Origin: an uncultured bacterium
Lineage (GTDB): Bacteria > Bacillota > Clostridia > Lachnospirales > Lachnospiraceae
DNA: 16,368 bases
Direction: 5' to 3'
Assembly (NCBI GenBank): GCA_948467735.1
Contig: CAOKFN010000066.1
Coordinates: 1-16,368, forward strand
The notes under the pieces were generated by a model, which saw only the letters and a list, made by a program, of their open reading frames with translations, ran no database searches and was not told the origin of the DNA. Made by a program: the position numbers and the translations under genes. Of the stretch, positions 12,679-16,368 are shown in pieces (positions within the stretch are counted from its first letter, which is position 1; every line of letters begins with the position of its first letter).

Positions 12679-12733
12679 CTCACGAGTGGAAAGCATCATG
12701 AACCGCCGACAAATCTTACCACTCGTGAGTATA
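12679..12733 (-). repeat. Stem-loop repeat, copy B
   Basis: Read on the minus strand, TAT plus ACTCACGAGTGG (12730 to 12719) pairs with CCACTCGTGAG (12689 to 12679), extended by a G-U pair at 12678, around a 29-nt loop containing GTCGGC and TCATGATG. It starts 6 bp past the nitroreductase stop, so it would be in the 3' end of the tldD-tldE-nitroreductase transcript. Relative to copy A the stem carries paired changes that keep it closed. Confidence 0.8.
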
Positions 12734-12739
12734 CGCAAT

Positions 12740-13321
12740 TTACGGATAATATCTCACCACATCCTCCAGCTTTCTCTTGGGCACCACATAATCCTTCTTC
12801 TCATCCAGATAATATTTAAACTGTTCCGACGATTCCATGTCAACGATATGGCTCTCGTGAGAAGGATATCCGAAAGCCACCACCGTATGAAGCTTCTGAT
12901 GTTCGGTCAGACCGAACATTTCCGAAAGCGCGGGCTTATTGCAGGCGCCTATCATACAGCTTCCCACGCCTCTGTTCCACGCGGCCAAGGTCATATTGCT
13001 GATGGCAAGTCCTGCGTCCGTATCGCATTCCTTGTTTATGTCCAGATTTTCTATCACCGCAATAAAAAGCACCGGACGCTCATTTTCTTTTGGCTGACCC
13101 AATTCCGGCGGCAGCGCCCCCGCCCATTTTGTGTGGGCGAACACATCAGAAACCGCCTTGGGCTCCCGAATGACAATGTAGCTAAGGGGCTGTCTGTTGG
13201 CTGCGCTGGAAGCAAATCTAGCCGCCGTGAGTATCTCCTCCACCACCTCGCCCGGAATCTCCTTCTGCTCAAATCTGCGATAGGTTCTGCGTGTTTTTAA
13301 AAATTCCATCAAATTTTCCAT
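12740..13321 (-). CDS. Nitroreductase-family FMN-dependent oxidoreductase
   Basis: The start is ATG 13321, with AGGAGG 6 nt upstream, giving 193 residues. The fold is that of the NfsA/NfsB/FMN reductase superfamily: TRRTYRRF (residues 10-17) supplies the Arg residues contacting the FMN phosphate, ASSAANRQPLSY (37-48) is the conserved flavin/active-site loop, and GVGSCMIG (118-125) is the second FMN-binding loop. It should act as a homodimer using NAD(P)H; the natural substrate is unknown. It lies 76 bp downstream of tldE on the same strand, so it is probably the third gene of that operon. Its leader shares a 17-nt block including the ribosome binding site with the tldD leader. Confidence 0.9.
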   Translation of the reverse strand: MENLMEFLKTRRTYRRFEQKEIPGEVVEEILTAARFASSAANRQPLSYIVIREPKAVSDVFAHTKWAGALPPELGQPKENERPVLFIAVIENLDINKECDTDAGLAISNMTLAAWNRGVGSCMIGACNKPALSEMFGLTEHQKLHTVVAFGYPSHESHIVDMESSEQFKYYLDEKKDYVVPKRKLEDVVRYYP

Positions 13322-13338
13322 ATTTTGCCTCCTATTCC

Positions 13339-13358
13339 AGTTCCCTATTATGGGAACT
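13339..13358. repeat. Short hairpin in the tldE-nitroreductase gap
   Basis: AGTTCCC (13339-13345), loop TATTAT, GGGAACT (13352-13358). It has no T run. It overlaps the copy of the repeat-edge sequence next to the nitroreductase ribosome binding site and may affect mRNA processing or stability between the two genes. Confidence 0.5.
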
Positions 13359-13397
13359 TTCCGTCCCTTCACTACAGCGCCGTCTCTTTGCTTCCAC

Positions 13398-14744
13398 TCA
13401 CTTTCCTGCCACGGCAAGCTCTCTGATCAGCACGGAGGGGGAACCAAACCTGCCATCCTCAAACTCCAAATCCCCGCCCACCTTTTCAATTTCTTTCAAG
13501 AGAGTAAAGAAATTTCCGGAGATGGTAAAATTCTTTACGGGCGCGGCCTTTCTGCCCTCCCGAATCAGAAATCCTTTGGAAGAAAGAGAGAAATCGCCCG
13601 TGACCGGATTGGCACCCGCGTGAAGTCCCGAGATTTCCGTCACATAAACGCCCTCTCCCGCCTGTCGGAACAAATCCTCCTTCGTCCCTGTACCCGGGCG
13701 AATATAAAAGGTGAAGGGACTGACACCCACAACGGAGGCATAGGAAGCCTTGCTGGCATTCCCGGTAGATTTTACACCCGCTTTTGCGGCGGTTTTCAAA
13801 TTGTGAAGCAGCGTGGTCAGGACTCCGTTTTCCACCACATTTTTCGCATATGCGGCCACGCCTTCCCCGTCAAAGGTTCTCTTCATGACGCTGTCCTGAT
13901 ACATGGGATCATCCGTGATGGTGATGAAATCCGCCGCGATTTTCTCCCCTTCTTTCCCCTGTAATAAAGACATTCCCTTCTGGGCTTCCTCCGCCGAGAA
14001 AACGGAAGAATAGGTATTCAGCAGATCCGCCATCACCTCATTGGAAAGAACAACGGTATATCTGCCGCTGGCCACGCTCTCCGCGCCAATGGATGACACC
14101 GCGTTTTCCACCGCCTCCTTCGCGATTTCCATTAAATCAAACTCTGCCAGATTCCCTATTTTCCTCTTGCCGCCGTTGTACATCTCCTTCCCGTCCGACG
14201 CCAGCGCAGCGGCAAAGCAGACGGAATAAGCAGTCGTATCCTCCAAATCCAGACCGTTGGAATTGCAGAGGGCATACCTGTCCCTGCCATATCCAAGGCT
14301 TGTCTGGGAGCCGTCCACCACGCGGGAATCCGCACGGTACATTTCCTTCTGAAGCTTCATGGCCGCATCCACCAGCGCGCCTCCTGTGGGCGCCGCCTCT
14401 TTCTTGTCCTCACATACGGCATAGGTATCGCCTTTTTTGTGCAGAAAGCAACTCTCGCCGCTCTCAATGGATTTGGCATTGCCCAATGCGCGGCTTACAA
14501 GGAGTTTCGCCTCTTCCTCCGTCAGATTCTCCGTGGACGCATACCCTTCCCTGCCCTCCACAATACAGCGGAAACACACGCCCAGACTGTTTTCCGTCGT
14601 GTAGTTCTTGATTTCCTCCTTAAAAATCTGCACGGAAACGGAATCGCTCTCCGCATAATAAAGCTCATATTCCGAAATCTGCATGTTTAACGCATTTTCG
14701 ATTACAGCTTCTTTAAATTCCTGATATGTCATTATTATCACCAT
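13398..14744 (-). CDS. tldE: TldE/PmbA-family subunit of the TldD/TldE peptidase
   Basis: TldE (PmbA) is the non-catalytic homologue that pairs with TldD to form a heteromeric metalloprotease for unfolded peptides; in E. coli it matures microcin B17 and degrades the CcdA antitoxin. The 448-residue length is typical. The N-terminal region (ISEYELYYAESDSVSVQIFK) and the C-terminal block (VVENGVLTTLLHNLKTAAKA, later GANPVTGDFSLSSKGFLIRE) are characteristic. It lacks the HEXXXH metal motif, as expected for TldE. ATG 14744 has GGAAAGG very close; ATG 14732, preceded by GGTGAT, would remove 4 residues and is equally likely. It lies 69 bp downstream of tldD. Confidence 0.93.
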   Translation of the reverse strand: MVIIMTYQEFKEAVIENALNMQISEYELYYAESDSVSVQIFKEEIKNYTTENSLGVCFRCIVEGREGYASTENLTEEEAKLLVSRALGNAKSIESGESCFLHKKGDTYAVCEDKKEAAPTGGALVDAAMKLQKEMYRADSRVVDGSQTSLGYGRDRYALCNSNGLDLEDTTAYSVCFAAALASDGKEMYNGGKRKIGNLAEFDLMEIAKEAVENAVSSIGAESVASGRYTVVLSNEVMADLLNTYSSVFSAEEAQKGMSLLQGKEGEKIAADFITITDDPMYQDSVMKRTFDGEGVAAYAKNVVENGVLTTLLHNLKTAAKAGVKSTGNASKASYASVVGVSPFTFYIRPGTGTKEDLFRQAGEGVYVTEISGLHAGANPVTGDFSLSSKGFLIREGRKAAPVKNFTISGNFFTLLKEIEKVGGDLEFEDGRFGSPSVLIRELAVAGK

Positions 14745-14813
14745 GCCTTTCCATAGCTTACAGTTCTTCTCACGCCAACTCCCAAATCAGGAGGGTAAAA
14801 AGCCTTTTTCACA

Positions 14814-16193
14814 TTATCGTCCGCCCACCGTTATGGACGCCACCCGAACCAGCGGCTGTCCCACATCCGTGGGGATGCTTCCCGAAGAAGAACCGCACAT
14901 TCCCTGTCCGCGGGCAACGTTCTTTCCCACCATATCAATATTCATGATGATATCGGAACCCTTCCCTATCAGACTGGCCCCCCGTACAGGCTCACAGATT
15001 TTACCGTTTCTGATAATATAGCCTTCGTTGACTGCAAAATTAAACTGTCCGGTGGCAGGATTCACGGAGCCGCCTCCCATTTCTTTGGCATAGAGACCGT
15101 ATTCTATGGAAGCAATAATGTCCTCATCCCTGTCTTCCCCCGCCGCAATATAGGTATTGGTCATTCTTGATGTAGGATTATATTGATAGCTTTGGCGTCT
15201 TGCGCTGCCTGTGGACTCCATGCCCATTCTGCGCCCGTTCAGCTTGTCAATCATATAGGTTTTCAGAATACCGTTTTCAATCAGCACATTTTTCCGTGCG
15301 GGCGTACCCTCGTCGTCGATATTGATGGAACCCCATGCATTGGGAATGGTGCCGTCGTCGATGGCGGTTACTTTCGGATTCGCAATCTGTGTTCCCAGCT
15401 TTCCCACAAACTGGGAACGTCCCAGCGCCACGCTGGAAGCCTCCAAGGAATGCCCGCAGGCCTCGTGGAAAATAACACCGCCAAACCCGTTCTCAATGGC
15501 GGCCGGCATGGTCCCCGCCTTGATATAATCCGCGTGAAGCATTGTTACCGCCTGTGCCGCCGCCTTCCTGCCAAGCTCCTTGGGGTCAAAATCCTCCAGA
15601 AGCTCCATGCCTTTTCTGGCTCCCGGCCGAACGGCCCCCGTCTGGTTCTCGCCGCCCTTGCTTGCTATGGCGGAAATCATCACTCTGGTACGGATCTGTC
15701 TGTCCTGCGCAAACAGCCCCTCGCTGTTGGCAATGAGAATCCTATGATCCACTTCTATAAAGCCTCCCATTGTCTGGGAGATTTCCTCATGGTACGCCTT
15801 GGCCGCCAGACAAGCCTCCCGCACATAGTCAATCTTATCGGAATCCGCCGCCGTGGACGGCGCCGCTTTGATGGGATGAATATCCCCAAACAGGCGCTCC
15901 GTCAGTACAATATCGGAAATCATCGGGGAGCCCGACAACGCCTCCGCCACTTTGGAAGCACAGGCAAGCACCGCTTCGGGAGCCAGCGAGGACGCCGAGC
16001 CAAAGACACATCTCGTCCCCTGAAAGATGCGAATCCCCACACCTGAAATTACGGCGTCCCCTATCTTATCCGTCTTTGCGGACACAATGTTGATATTTTT
16101 GCTCAAAGTGTACTCCGCAAAAACCTCCGCATAGTCCGCTCCGGTTGACAAAGCCCGCCTTAAAGCCTCTTTCACCAATTCTCTTGACAGCAT
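14814..16193 (-). CDS. tldD: TldD metalloprotease subunit
   Basis: TldD carries the active site of the TldD/TldE peptidase. The 459-residue protein shows the zinc motif HEACGH at residues 243-248 (HEXXXH), in GGVIFHEACGHSLEA. It also has the conserved downstream segments GTIPNAWGSINIDDEGTPA and SARRQSYQYNPTSRMTNTYI, and the Gly-rich C-terminus with MCGSSSGSIPTDVGQP. The ATG is 5 nt behind AGGAGG. tldE and a nitroreductase follow on the same strand. No microcin or other RiPP precursor is visible here, so a general peptide-turnover role is more likely. The upstream region is the 110-bp-period repeat, which runs to the window edge, so the promoter is not visible. Confidence 0.96.
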   Translation of the reverse strand: MLSRELVKEALRRALSTGADYAEVFAEYTLSKNINIVSAKTDKIGDAVISGVGIRIFQGTRCVFGSASSLAPEAVLACASKVAEALSGSPMISDIVLTERLFGDIHPIKAAPSTAADSDKIDYVREACLAAKAYHEEISQTMGGFIEVDHRILIANSEGLFAQDRQIRTRVMISAIASKGGENQTGAVRPGARKGMELLEDFDPKELGRKAAAQAVTMLHADYIKAGTMPAAIENGFGGVIFHEACGHSLEASSVALGRSQFVGKLGTQIANPKVTAIDDGTIPNAWGSINIDDEGTPARKNVLIENGILKTYMIDKLNGRRMGMESTGSARRQSYQYNPTSRMTNTYIAAGEDRDEDIIASIEYGLYAKEMGGGSVNPATGQFNFAVNEGYIIRNGKICEPVRGASLIGKGSDIIMNIDMVGKNVARGQGMCGSSSGSIPTDVGQPLVRVASITVGGR

Positions 16194-16203
16194 TTTATCC
16201 TCC

Positions 16204-16368
16204 TATTCCAGTTCCGTCTCTTCGCTGCTGCGCCCCTAGAGGGAAGGAAATTTCATCTGCAAAAGGGCGCAGCTGAAATTTTCTTCCGGGCGCTTCCGCT
16301 TCGAGACTGTTTTTATTCCAGTTCCGTCTCTTCGCTGCTGCGCCCCTAGAGGGAAGGAAATTTCATCT
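16204..16368. repeat. Palindromic tandem repeat, 110-bp period, upstream of tldD
   Basis: The 55 bp at 16204-16258 recur without a mismatch at 16314-16368, where the window ends, giving a period of 110 bp and at least one and a half units. Within the unit, 16242-16260 pairs with 16269-16287 over 19 bp (one mismatch, one wobble) around AAAAGGGC, and GCGCCC (16230-16235) with GGGCGC (16288-16293) extends the stem past a bulge. The inner edge, GGAACTGGAATA on the minus strand, abuts the tldD ribosome binding site. It has no open frame and resembles a dispersed intergenic palindromic element. Confidence 0.85.

Noticed and set aside
12668..13300. Plus-strand frame starting inside stem-loop copy B
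   Set aside because: It runs antisense through the nitroreductase gene. In copy A the equivalent frame stops within four codons, so the conserved ATG in the loop is not evidence of translation.
15183..16046. Plus-strand open frame of 287 codons
   Set aside because: Antisense to tldD, with Cys/His/Arg-rich low-sense composition and no ribosome binding site.
14814..16193. RiPP (microcin-like) maturation cluster around tldD/tldE
   Set aside because: No precursor peptide, cyclodehydratase, lanthionine synthetase or dedicated exporter gene is nearby. The nitroreductase-family gene is of the general FMN reductase type, with no sign of a partnered azoline-forming enzyme.
16204..16368. CRISPR-like repeat-spacer array at the right edge
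   Set aside because: The repeated block is at least 55 bp with internal symmetry over the whole 110-bp unit. Repeat length and lack of short spacers do not fit CRISPR.

Overview
The window looks like a chromosomal piece of an obligately anaerobic Firmicute, most likely a gut Lachnospiraceae-type Clostridium. The reasons are the class III (oxygen-sensitive) ribonucleotide reductase genes nrdD/nrdG, strong AGGAGG-type ribosome binding sites, AT-rich intergenic regions, and families typical of that group (DUF5685, DUF6809-like, Uma2, DUF3800). This assignment is inferred from gene content, not from a marker gene.

Layout. Positions 1-700 hold a heptanucleotide tandem repeat and a monocistronic cupin gene (minus strand) with a clear promoter and terminator. 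Positions 700-5400 are an accessory, eroded zone. It holds remnants of a HerA-type ATPase and a type I restriction specificity subunit, a GNAT acetyltransferase, a Uma2 gene broken by one frameshift, a ribbon-helix-helix regulator divergent from a small DUF6809-like gene, a 189-bp element rich in inverted repeats, a DtxR-family regulator, and a DUF3800 gene broken by one in-frame stop. Positions 5400-8480 hold the nrdD-nrdG-GNAT transcription unit (minus), with an upstream region carrying two NrdR-box-like sites exactly 32 bp apart and a 27-bp dyad over the proposed -10. An intact Uma2 gene with its own promoter and terminator lies upstream. Positions 9500-11775 hold a three-gene minus-strand operon: a membrane zinc-ribbon protein, a DUF5685 protein and a J-domain protein with a Gly-rich linker and Cys-rich tail. 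Positions 11800-12740 contain no intact gene. They hold a collapsed BrnT/BrnA-like toxin-antitoxin fragment, a perfect 13-bp-stem hairpin, and two inverted diverged copies of a ~56-bp stem-loop whose stems differ by compensatory changes. Positions 12740-16193 hold tldD-tldE-nitroreductase (minus), preceded by a 110-bp-period palindromic tandem repeat that runs off the window.

How the genes work together. NrdG activates NrdD by forming its glycyl radical, giving anaerobic dNTP synthesis under probable NrdR control. TldD and TldE normally form one heteromeric metalloprotease. The zinc-ribbon/DUF5685/J-protein operon probably works as a unit but has no known role. Its DUF5685 member carries two Asp-rich motifs resembling those of class I prenyl synthase-fold enzymes.

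The best leads for something undescribed are the covarying stem-loop pair (12141-12197 and 12679-12733), the DUF5685 operon, the nrdD control region, and the palindromic repeat whose conserved edge abuts two ribosome binding sites. All domain calls come from reading the sequences by eye; no database search was run.
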